Positions 1 to 7,104 of a DNA stretch of 7,104 nucleotides are shown in pieces (the stretch's first letter is position 1; every line of letters begins with the position of its first letter). Position numbers and translations under genes: made by a program. Origin of the DNA: an uncultured Tessaracoccus sp. (GTDB taxonomy: Bacteria > Actinomycetota > Actinomycetes > Propionibacteriales > Propionibacteriaceae); NCBI RefSeq assembly GCF_947255005.1, contig NZ_CAMYFI010000088.1, positions 1 to 7,104 of the forward strand, written 5' to 3'. The notes under the pieces are model-generated. The model had not been told where the DNA came from. It saw only the letters and a program-made list of their open reading frames with translations, and ran no database searches.

Positions 1-10
1 AGCTGTAGGC

Positions 11-832
11 ATGACTGATCGATCCGACGTCGTCTCCTGGCTCACTGACATGGACGGCGTGCTCGTCCATGAGAATCATGCGCTGCCGGGCGCGTGCGAT
101 CTCATTGACCAATGGAACGAACGCGGCACGGAGTACCTGGTGCTCACCAACAACTCCATTTTTACCCCGCGCGACCTCTCCGCTCGCCTGCACGCCTCTG
201 GCCTTGAAGTTCCGGAACACCGGGTGTGGACCTCGGCCCTCGCCACCGCAGACTTCTTGCAGCGTCAGCAGTCCGGCGGTTCCGCGTACGTCGTCGGAGA
301 AGCGGGCCTGATTACCGCCATGCACGAGTCGGGTTTTGTGATGACGGATCGCTCTCCGGATTTCGTCGTGCTCGGTGAAACCCGCACCTACTCCTTCGAG
401 CAAATCACGACGGCCATCCGCCTCATCCTGGGCGGGGCAAGGTTCATCGCGACGAACCCCGACCCGACGGGGCCCAGCGCCGACGGTGTGCTCCCGGCCA
501 CGGGTGCCATCATCGCGCTGGTGAAGGAGGCGACGAATCGCGCGCCGTACATCGTCGGTAAGCCGAACCCGATGATGTTCCGCTCCGCGCTCAACCGCAT
601 TGGTGTGCACTCGGAAACTACGGGCATGATCGGTGATCGGATGTCCACCGACATCGTCGCTGGCATGGAAGCCGGCCTCCACACGGTGCTCGTGCTCACC
701 GGAATCGAGACGCGCGAGACCATGGAGGAGTACCCGTTCCGCCCGTCCGAGGTGCTGGAGGGCGTGTTCGAGTTGGTGGACGGCTGGGCACCCGACCTCG
801 ATGCTCTCGACGAGGAACCCGAGCTGCCGTAG
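11..832 (+). CDS. HAD-IIA family (NagD-like) hydrolase
   Basis: Predicted cytoplasmic phosphatase of the haloacid dehalogenase superfamily, subfamily IIA, 273 aa (family members are usually about 250-280 aa). All four HAD motifs are visible: motif I LTDMDGVLV with nucleophile Asp13 and acid/base Asp15, motif II VLTNNS with Thr46, motif III VGKPNP with Lys184, and motif IV GDRMSTD with Asp209 and Asp214, which bind Mg2+. Residues of roughly 60-180 between motifs II and III form the C2-type cap expected in this subfamily. Family members dephosphorylate small substrates such as nucleotides, sugar phosphates or pyridoxal phosphate; the substrate here cannot be read from sequence. The ATG at 11 gives an N-terminus of about the usual length (motif I close to residue 13), but only ten bases lie upstream. 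They contain no good ribosome binding site and no in-frame stop, so a start left of the window is not excluded. The gene ends in TAG, 516 bases before gyrB. Confidence 0.9.
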   Translation: MTDRSDVVSWLTDMDGVLVHENHALPGACDLIDQWNERGTEYLVLTNNSIFTPRDLSARLHASGLEVPEHRVWTSALATADFLQRQQSGGSAYVVGEAGLITAMHESGFVMTDRSPDFVVLGETRTYSFEQITTAIRLILGGARFIATNPDPTGPSADGVLPATGAIIALVKEATNRAPYIVGKPNPMMFRSALNRIGVHSETTGMIGDRMSTDIVAGMEAGLHTVLVLTGIETRETMEEYPFRPSEVLEGVFELVDGWAPDLDALDEEPELP

Positions 833-860
833 GGGCTGAGGCTGGAGGTCAGCCACGAAC

Positions 861-929
861 CCGAAACTTGTAGGGATAGAACTCCTGAATTTGTAGGATT
901 GAGAATCCCGAATCAGTAGGGATCTGGCT
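861..929 (+). repeat. Three tandem 23-bp imperfect direct repeats
   Basis: Units run 861-883, 884-906 and 907-929 and align without gaps. The core GTAGG occurs at 870, 893 and 916, exactly 23 bases apart. Each unit begins with CC followed by a GAA-containing block, then the GTAGG core and a T four bases later. Eleven of 23 columns are identical in all three units, and pairs of units share more. The third copy lies in a perfect dyad, ATCCC (905-909), nine bases, GGGAT (919-923); the first has a similar CCC/GGG dyad. This could be a row of operator half-sites, the repeated end of a mobile element, or a degenerate minisatellite. The third unit runs into the start of the DUF4143 relic. Confidence 0.6.
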
Positions 930-1138
930 GTTGCGCAAGACTACGGTGCATTGCTTGGTGCAACGCCAAAGGGACTACTCAACGACATTCCTACGACGGA
1001 GTTCCTGTTTGAGTTGCTCGTCGTGCGTGACCTGCGCACGTAGACGAATCCTTCGGAGCGGCGGTCACGCATTACCAGGATTACGCTGACCGCGATGACG
1101 ATGTAGTCGTGGCGCCGATCACAGCGCTGGGCCCCTAA
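921..1138 (+). pseudogene. Frameshifted C-terminal relic of a DUF4143-type AAA ATPase
   Basis: In the frame of 921 the translation reads RDLAVAQDYGALLGATP, then KGLLNDIP and FLFELLVVRDLRT, ending at TAG 1041-1043. I recognise from memory the DUF4143 pattern in which DPSLAVA and LLGATP are followed by LFE-LVVRDLR-YA. The reading resumes in the frame of 1043 as DESFGAAVTHYQDY, matching the family's next block (GG.V.HYRD), and runs to TAA 1136-1138. One base, or four, appears to have been lost at about 1041-1042, where the family's Tyr-Ala is expected. The AAA domain, the helical middle and the C-terminal E.K nuclease-like motif are missing, leaving about 70 codons of a protein usually near 400 aa. 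There is no start codon or ribosome binding site. DUF4143 ATPases have no settled function and are patchily distributed, consistent with horizontal acquisition followed by decay. The assignment rests on pattern memory, not on a search. Confidence 0.65.
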
Positions 1139-1296
1139 ACCATGACGATGGAAGCGGCGGCATGGCCCCACAGCGCGCCAACCCCATGGTGCGGGGTAGT
1201 ACGTTCCGACGGTGGTCGCGGCGCTGTAAATGCCCCTCAAGCGGCGTACAACGGATTTCGCCCGCAGACGATGCGCAATTTCCCACCGTAGCACGG

Positions 1297-1302
1297 TATG
1301 CT
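1297..1302 (+). promoter_or_regulatory. Candidate -10 element of the gyrBA promoter
   Basis: TATGCT in the context CGGTATGCTTGG fits the TAnnnT consensus used by actinobacterial housekeeping sigma factors and lies 47 bases upstream of the gyrB start. Transcription would begin around 1307-1310, giving a leader of about 40 bases. No good -35 hexamer sits 16-19 bases upstream (the region reads GATGCGCAATTT), so this is a weak prediction from one element. Confidence 0.4.
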
Positions 1303-1309
1303 TGGGGCT

Positions 1310-1328
1310 GGCCGTCGCATCGACGGCC
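1310..1328 (+). promoter_or_regulatory. Perfect 8-bp hairpin in the gyrB leader
   Basis: GGCCGTCG (1310-1317) and CGACGGCC (1321-1328) are exact reverse complements separated by CAT, with a further U-G pair possible at 1309/1329. The hairpin ends eight bases before the ribosome binding site. If the -10 at 1297 is right, it would form the very 5' end of the gyrBA mRNA. No T tract follows, so it is not an intrinsic terminator. It could protect the 5' end of the mRNA, influence initiation, or act as a DNA palindrome for a regulator. Confidence 0.5.
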
Positions 1329-1336
1329 GCGGCATG

Positions 1337-1343
1337 TAAGGAG
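1337..1343 (+). promoter_or_regulatory. Ribosome binding site of gyrB
   Basis: TAAGGAG lies five bases before GTG 1349. It is a near-perfect Shine-Dalgarno sequence and decides the use of GTG as the start codon. Confidence 0.85.
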
Positions 1344-1348
1344 TACGC

Positions 1349-3422
<2,074 letters not shown>

Positions 3423-3424
<2 letters not shown>

Positions 3425-3429
3425 GGAAG
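3423..3429 (+). promoter_or_regulatory. Ribosome binding site of gyrA
   Basis: GAGGAAG overlaps the gyrB TGA stop and lies five bases before ATG 3435. It fixes the gyrA start there, rather than at the in-frame TTG at 3363 inside gyrB. Confidence 0.8.
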
Positions 3430-3434
3430 AAGCT

Positions 3435-6053
3435 ATGGCAGACGAAGAAACTCCGGTAGAAGCCCTGAACGACGAGTTGCAGGCGGGCGGCCACGGTCGC
3501 GTCGATGCGACGGACCTCGAAGAGGAAATCCAAAAATCGTACCTTGACTACGCCATGAGCGTGATCGTCGGGCGTGCGCTGCCCGACGTGCGCGACGGCC
3601 TCAAGCCCGTGCACCGTCGCGTGTTGTACGCCATGTGGGACGGCGGCTACCGCCCCGACCGCGGCTGGAACAAGTGCTCGCGCGTCGTCGGTGAGGTCAT
3701 GGGTTTGTACCACCCCCACGGCGACTCGGCGATCTACGACGCCCTCGTGCGCCTCGCCCAGCCGTGGGCGATGCGCCACACCCTCGTCGCGGGGCAGGGC
3801 AACTTCGGTTCGCAGGGCAACGACAAGGCCGCGGCCATGCGATACACCGAGTGCAAGATGGCCCCACTCGCTGCCGAGATGGTGCGCGAGATCGACCAGA
3901 ACACCGTCGATTTCATGCCCAACTACGACAACCGTGAGCAGGAGCCGACGGTGCTCCCGGCCCGCTTCCCGAACCTGCTGGTGAATGGTTCGACGGGCAT
4001 CGCCGTCGGTATGGCGACGAACATCCCCACGCACAACCTGCGCGAGGTGGGCGACGCGGTGCAGTGGGCGCTCGAGCATCCCCAGGCGAGCGGTGAGGAG
4101 CTCCTGGAGGCGGCGATGCAGCGCATCCACGGCCCCGACTTCCCAGGCGGAGCGCTCATCGTTGGGCGTCAAGGCATCGAAGACGCGTACCGCACGGGCC
4201 GCGGCTCGGTCGTGATGCGCGCGGTGGTCGACTTCGAGGAAGATGAGCGTGGGCGGCAGATGCTCGTCGTGAAGCAGCTGCCGTACATGACGAACCCCGA
4301 CACCCTCGCGCAGCGCATCGCCGACCTCGTCAACAGCGGCAAGCTCGTCGGCATCGCCGACATTCGCGACGACTCGTCGGCACGTACCGGCCTGCGCCTG
4401 GTGATCGTGCTGAAGCGCGACGCGCAGCCCCGCGTCGTGCTCAACAATCTGTACAAGCACACGGCGCTGCAGGAATCGTTTGGCTGCAACATGCTGGCCA
4501 TCGTCGACGACGTGCCCCGCACGCTGCGTCTCGACCAGTTCATCTCGCTGTGGATCAAGCACCAGATGGAGGTCATCCGCAGGCGCACCCAATTCCAGCT
4601 GGAGGATGCGGAGAAGAAGGCGCACATCTACCGCGGGCTGGTGAAGGCCCTCGACAAGCTCGACGAGGTCATCGCACTCATCCGGCGTTCGCCGAACGCC
4701 GACGATGCCCGCACCGGCCTGATGGCGCTGCTCGACATCGATCAGGTGCAAGCCAGCGCCATTTTGGACATGCAGCTGCGCAGGCTCGCAGCCCTTGAAC
4801 GTCAGGAGACGATCGACCGGCTTGCGGCGCTCGAGGCGAAGATCGCCGACCTCAAGGACATCCTCGCCAAGGAGGAGCGTCAGCGTGAGATCATCGGCAC
4901 GGAGCTGCAGGAGATCGTCGACAAGTACGGCGATGAGCGTCGCACGAAGATCATCGCGGCCGAAGGTGACTTCTCTGATGAAGACTTCATTCCCGACGAG
5001 GACGTGGTCGTCACCATCACCTACGGTGGCTATGTCAAGCGCACCCGCACCGACCAGTACCGCGCCCAAAAGCGCGGAGGCAAGGGCGTTCGTGGGGCGA
5101 CGTTGCGCGCCGACGATGAGGTTCAGCACCTGTTCACCGCGACAAATCACGAGTGGCTGCTGTTCTTCACCAATTTTGGGCGTGTGTACCGCATTAAGGC
5201 GTGGCAGCTGCCCGAGGGCGGGCGCGACGCGAAGGGTAGCCACGTCGTCGGGCTGTTGACGTTCCTTCCCGACGAGAAAATTGCCCGGGTGATGCGGTTG
5301 CGCACGTACGAAGACGCGCCGTACCTGCTTCTGGCGACGAAGAAGGGCCTCGTCAAGAAGACGGCGCTGACCGCCTACGACTCGTCGCGCCAGGCGGGCG
5401 TGATTGCCATCAACTTCCGCGACGAGGACGATGAGCTCATCGGCGCCGAGATCTGCTCTGCCGACGACGACGTGCTGCTGCTGTCGAAGAAGGGCCAGGC
5501 GATTCGGTTCCAGGCTTCCGACGAGCAACTTCGCCCCACCGGGCGCGCGACGTCGGGCGTCACCGGAATGCGCTTCCGTGAGGTGGGTGGCGAAACCGAC
5601 GAGCTGCTCAGCATGTCCGTGCTCCCCGCCGATGGTGAGGAGGACGAGCGGTTTGTGTTCACCGTCACGCAGGCCGGCTACGCCAAGCGCACCAAGATCA
5701 GTGAGTACCGTACGCAGGGGCGTGGCGGGCTCGGCATCAAGGCCATGAAGCTCGTCGACGACCGCGGCTCGCTCGTCGGTGGGCTCATCGTCGACGAAAC
5801 GGACGAGGTCATCGCCATCAAGCATTCCGGGCAGATCACCCGCTCCGCCGTGGCGGAGGTGCCGGTGAAGGGGCGCGACACGATGGGCGTGAAGTTCGTC
5901 GGCGTGCGGGGCGACGACGCCGTGAGTGTGATTGCGCTCTACCCTGAAACAGAGGTGGAAGAAGAAGAATCCGCGGAGTCGGTTGCTGCGGAGGATGAAG
6001 AAGCCGCTACGGTAGACGACACGGATGTGAACGAGGAGGCAACCGATGAGTGA
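3435..6053 (+). CDS. gyrA: DNA gyrase subunit A
   Basis: Cleavage-religation subunit of DNA gyrase, 872 aa from ATG 3435. The winged-helix core opens with YLDYAMSVIVGRALPDVRDG (36-55). The catalytic Tyr137 lies in AAMRYTE and forms the transient 5'-phosphotyrosyl link to DNA. The quinolone-resistance region reads HPHGDSAIYD (93-102); Ser98 and Asp102 correspond to E. coli Ser83 and Asp87, so the positions look wild type. A coiled-coil stretch lies at about 455-510. The C-terminal beta-pinwheel carries the GyrA box as QKRGGKG (545-551), which is needed for DNA wrapping and true negative supercoiling and separates it from topoisomerase IV ParC. Blade motifs recur, for example QGRGGLG near residue 760. 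A strongly acidic tail (about 838-872) ends the protein. The ribosome binding site lies over the gyrB stop, and the 3' end overlaps the next gene by eight bases, indicating one operon. Confidence 0.98.
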   Translation: MADEETPVEALNDELQAGGHGRVDATDLEEEIQKSYLDYAMSVIVGRALPDVRDGLKPVHRRVLYAMWDGGYRPDRGWNKCSRVVGEVMGLYHPHGDSAIYDALVRLAQPWAMRHTLVAGQGNFGSQGNDKAAAMRYTECKMAPLAAEMVREIDQNTVDFMPNYDNREQEPTVLPARFPNLLVNGSTGIAVGMATNIPTHNLREVGDAVQWALEHPQASGEELLEAAMQRIHGPDFPGGALIVGRQGIEDAYRTGRGSVVMRAVVDFEEDERGRQMLVVKQLPYMTNPDTLAQRIADLVNSGKLVGIADIRDDSSARTGLRLVIVLKRDAQPRVVLNNLYKHTALQESFGCNMLAIVDDVPRTLRLDQFISLWIKHQMEVIRRRTQFQLEDAEKKAHIYRGLVKALDKLDEVIALIRRSPNADDARTGLMALLDIDQVQASAILDMQLRRLAALERQETIDRLAALEAKIADLKDILAKEERQREIIGTELQEIVDKYGDERRTKIIAAEGDFSDEDFIPDEDVVVTITYGGYVKRTRTDQYRAQKRGGKGVRGATLRADDEVQHLFTATNHEWLLFFTNFGRVYRIKAWQLPEGGRDAKGSHVVGLLTFLPDEKIARVMRLRTYEDAPYLLLATKKGLVKKTALTAYDSSRQAGVIAINFRDEDDELIGAEICSADDDVLLLSKKGQAIRFQASDEQLRPTGRATSGVTGMRFREVGGETDELLSMSVLPADGEEDERFVFTVTQAGYAKRTKISEYRTQGRGGLGIKAMKLVDDRGSLVGGLIVDETDEVIAIKHSGQITRSAVAEVPVKGRDTMGVKFVGVRGDDAVSVIALYPETEVEEEESAESVAAEDEEAATVDDTDVNEEATDE
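6033..6039 (+). promoter_or_regulatory. Ribosome binding site of the DUF3566 gene, inside gyrA
   Basis: GAGGAGG encodes part of the acidic GyrA tail and lies six bases before ATG 6046. The start codon overlaps the gyrA stop region in ATGAGTGA, a layout typical of translational coupling. Confidence 0.8.
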
Positions 6054-6903
6054 TGCGCCGCGCTGGCCTGGCGCCGACGGTTCCCCCGGGCTCGATTTTT
6101 CCCGGAAGCCTGATACTGACTCCCAAAAGCCCGCCGGAAGCACCAAGGGCGACCCGCAATCGACGGGCACCCCCGGCCCGACGGGTGGCCCGGCGAAGAT
6201 GTCCGGGGGGCCGAATAAGCCTCAGCCGTCCGTTCCGGATCGCGACGAGGATCCCACGCGCCAGCCGAAGCTTCCGCCGCGCACTACGCAGCCTCCGACG
6301 GATGCCCGCCCAGATGCCCGGAAGTCGCAGAACGCCCACGACTGGGAGCTCGACAGCATTACACGTTCTCCCAAGTCAGAGCCCAGCGCACCTGGGCCCA
6401 AGTCTGTGTCGTCGGCCACTGCGTCGCAGCCGGTTGAGCCTCCATCTCGCGCGCTGCGCCCGTCGCGTGCCTCTTTGTCGGCTTCGGAGCCGCCGGGCTC
6501 CCAGCTTGGTCGCGCATCTTCGCTGCGACGCACCCGCAAGGCGCGTCTGCGGATCAACCGGATTGATCCGTGGTCGGTGATGAAGACGTCGTTCCTGTTC
6601 TCGATTGCATTCGGGGTCATGCTCGTCGCAGGCGTGGGAGTGCTGTGGTCCATCATGGCTGGTTCCGATGCGCTGAATACCATCAACGACCTGGTGAATT
6701 CCGTGGTCGCCGACCCGCAAGGTGGCGGCGAGCGCTTCAACATTCACGAGTTCCTGGGTTGGCAACGCGTCATGGGGCTGACGACCGTTCTCGCTGCCAT
6801 CGACGTCATCATCTTCACTGCAGTGGCTACGTTGTTCGCGTTCCTCTATAACCTCGCTTCCGTCGTGATGGGTGGCCTGGAGATCACGCTGGCTGAGGAC
6901 TGA
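6046..6903 (+). CDS. DUF3566 domain-containing membrane protein (Rv0007-like)
   Basis: Membrane protein of unknown function, 285 aa. Residues 1-155 are low-complexity, rich in Pro, Ser, Gly, Asp and Lys, and probably disordered. A basic patch follows (RRTRKARLRINR, 161-172), then the conserved lead-in IDPWSVMK (173-180), a first membrane helix at about 181-203, a loop of about 40 residues, and a second helix at about 244-270. The C-terminus GGLEITLAED (276-285) is the usual ending of the DUF3566 domain. No signal peptide is visible; by the positive-inside rule the long N-terminus should be cytoplasmic, with the short loop outside. The gene overlaps gyrA by eight bases, so it should be translated from the gyrase mRNA. 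The position matches M. tuberculosis Rv0007, also between gyrA and tRNA-Ile. A TAG directly follows the TGA stop in frame. Family and topology are well supported; function is not known. Confidence 0.93.
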   Translation: MSDAPRWPGADGSPGLDFSRKPDTDSQKPAGSTKGDPQSTGTPGPTGGPAKMSGGPNKPQPSVPDRDEDPTRQPKLPPRTTQPPTDARPDARKSQNAHDWELDSITRSPKSEPSAPGPKSVSSATASQPVEPPSRALRPSRASLSASEPPGSQLGRASSLRRTRKARLRINRIDPWSVMKTSFLFSIAFGVMLVAGVGVLWSIMAGSDALNTINDLVNSVVADPQGGGERFNIHEFLGWQRVMGLTTVLAAIDVIIFTAVATLFAFLYNLASVVMGGLEITLAED

Positions 6904-6917
6904 TAGCTCGCGAAGCT

Positions 6918-6990
6918 CGACTGCGCGCACAACAGATGACGAAAACGCTCAGTATGAGGCCAGAATCTTCATCTGGAGTGCGCTCAGTCG
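6918..6990. repeat. Large imperfect inverted repeat (22-bp arms) after the DUF3566 gene
   Basis: Arms 6918-6939 and 6969-6990 pair at 19 of 22 positions. The outer six (CGACTG/CAGTCG), middle six (GCGCAC/GTGCGC) and inner seven (CAGATGA/TCATCTG) pair perfectly, interrupted by one mismatch and one two-base mismatch. The 29-base centre (6940-6968) holds a small CTCA-GTA-TGAG hairpin. It begins 15 bases after the DUF3566 stop and ends 76 bases before tRNA-Ile. No T tract follows, so it is not a classical intrinsic terminator. It may end or stabilise the gyrBA mRNA, be a structured RNA, or be a small palindromic element. Confidence 0.6.
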
Positions 6991-7021
6991 CGGGTAGAGC
7001 CCAGCGTCCCTTCCCGACGGT

Positions 7022-7051
7022 TTGCGAGCCGCTGAAGAGGTTTGATAAAGT
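7022..7051 (+). promoter_or_regulatory. Candidate promoter of tRNA-Ile
   Basis: TTGCGA (7022-7027) is a plausible -35. It is followed either by GATAAA (7044-7049, spacer 16) or by TAAAGT (7046-7051, spacer 18, fitting TAnnnT). Transcription would start near 7056-7058, about ten bases before the mature tRNA. This suggests the tRNA is not dependent on the gyrase transcript. Confidence 0.5.
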
Positions 7052-7066
7052 TTCACGTCGGTGAAC

Positions 7067-7104
7067 GAGCCTATAGCTCAGTTGGTTAGAGCGCTGCCCT
7101 GATA
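7067..7104 (+). tRNA. tRNA-Ile (anticodon GAT), 5' part, cut by window end
   Basis: The 5' acceptor strand GAGCCTA (7067-7073) is followed by T8-A9, the D stem GCTC (7076-7079) with loop AGTTGGTTA and its partner GAGC (7089-7092). Then come G26, the 5' anticodon strand CTGCC (7094-7098), and loop bases C-T-GAT-A, placing anticodon GAT at 7101-7103. The window ends at position 37 of the tRNA. GAT reads the Ile codons AUC and AUU. In actinobacteria a tRNA-Ala(TGC) often follows. The acceptor strand has A at position 2 where GGGCCTA is common; the pairing partner lies outside the window. Confidence 0.93.

Larger units (their letters stand above)
833..1348. other. Intergenic stretch without an intact gene
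   Basis: These 516 bases between the HAD hydrolase and gyrB carry no convincing intact gene. From left to right I see a small inverted repeat (840-854), three 23-bp tandem repeats (861-929), a decayed DUF4143-type coding remnant (about 921-1138), roughly 150 bases with nothing assignable (1139-1290), a candidate -10 element (1297-1302), a perfect hairpin (1310-1328) and the gyrB ribosome binding site (1337-1343). In many actinobacteria the segment upstream of gyrB carries recF and a DUF721 gene; neither is visible here. Confidence 0.8.

Noticed and set aside
840..854. GGCTG/CAGCC inverted repeat after the HAD gene as a terminator
   Set aside because: The stem is only five pairs and no T tract follows, which is too weak to call.
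861..929. The 23-bp repeats as a CRISPR array
   Set aside because: The units are directly adjacent with no spacers, are imperfect and number only three; no cas gene is nearby.
1181..1197. ACCCC/GGGGT inverted repeat in the gyrB upstream region
   Set aside because: Five pairs with a seven-base loop are expected by chance in GC-rich DNA.
1142..1291. A 49-codon plus-strand open frame starting at ATG 1142
   Set aside because: It has no ribosome binding site, mixed codon use and no recognisable motif; it runs into the gyrB promoter area and is probably chance.

Overview
The window comes from a high-GC actinobacterium, judged from codon use, strong GGAG-type ribosome binding sites, the GyrB/GyrA sequence signatures and the gene order gyrB - gyrA - DUF3566 membrane protein - tRNA-Ile(GAT). 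This is the arrangement known from Mycobacterium tuberculosis (Rv0005-Rv0006-Rv0007-ileT) and many other actinomycetes. The genus cannot be fixed from the sequence alone.

Layout, all on the + strand: (1) 11-832, a HAD-IIA (NagD-like) phosphatase whose start may lie left of the window. (2) 833-1348, a 516-base stretch with no intact gene. It holds three 23-bp tandem repeats (861-929) that run into a frameshifted, N-terminally deleted relic of a DUF4143-type AAA ATPase (about 921-1138), followed by unassigned sequence, a candidate gyrB promoter and a perfect 8-bp hairpin just ahead of the gyrB ribosome binding site. (3) 1349-3424 gyrB and 3435-6053 gyrA, 10 bases apart, encoding the two subunits of DNA gyrase. 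(4) 6046-6903, a DUF3566 membrane protein whose start overlaps the gyrA stop by 8 bases. (5) 6904-7066, an intergenic region with a large imperfect inverted repeat (6918-6990) and a candidate tRNA promoter. (6) 7067-7104, the 5' half of tRNA-Ile(GAT), cut by the window edge inside the anticodon loop.

GyrB (ATPase plus TOPRIM) and GyrA (cleavage-religation plus DNA-wrapping C-terminal domain) form the A2B2 gyrase that introduces negative supercoils. All catalytic residues looked for are present, and the quinolone-determining positions of GyrA look wild type. The DUF3566 protein is probably co-transcribed and translationally coupled with gyrA; its function is unknown.

The coding genes are ordinary housekeeping genes, and I see no complete novel system. 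The parts worth a second look are non-coding or decayed: the DUF4143 relic with its 23-bp repeats, the gyrB leader hairpin, and the 22-bp-arm inverted repeat after the DUF3566 gene.
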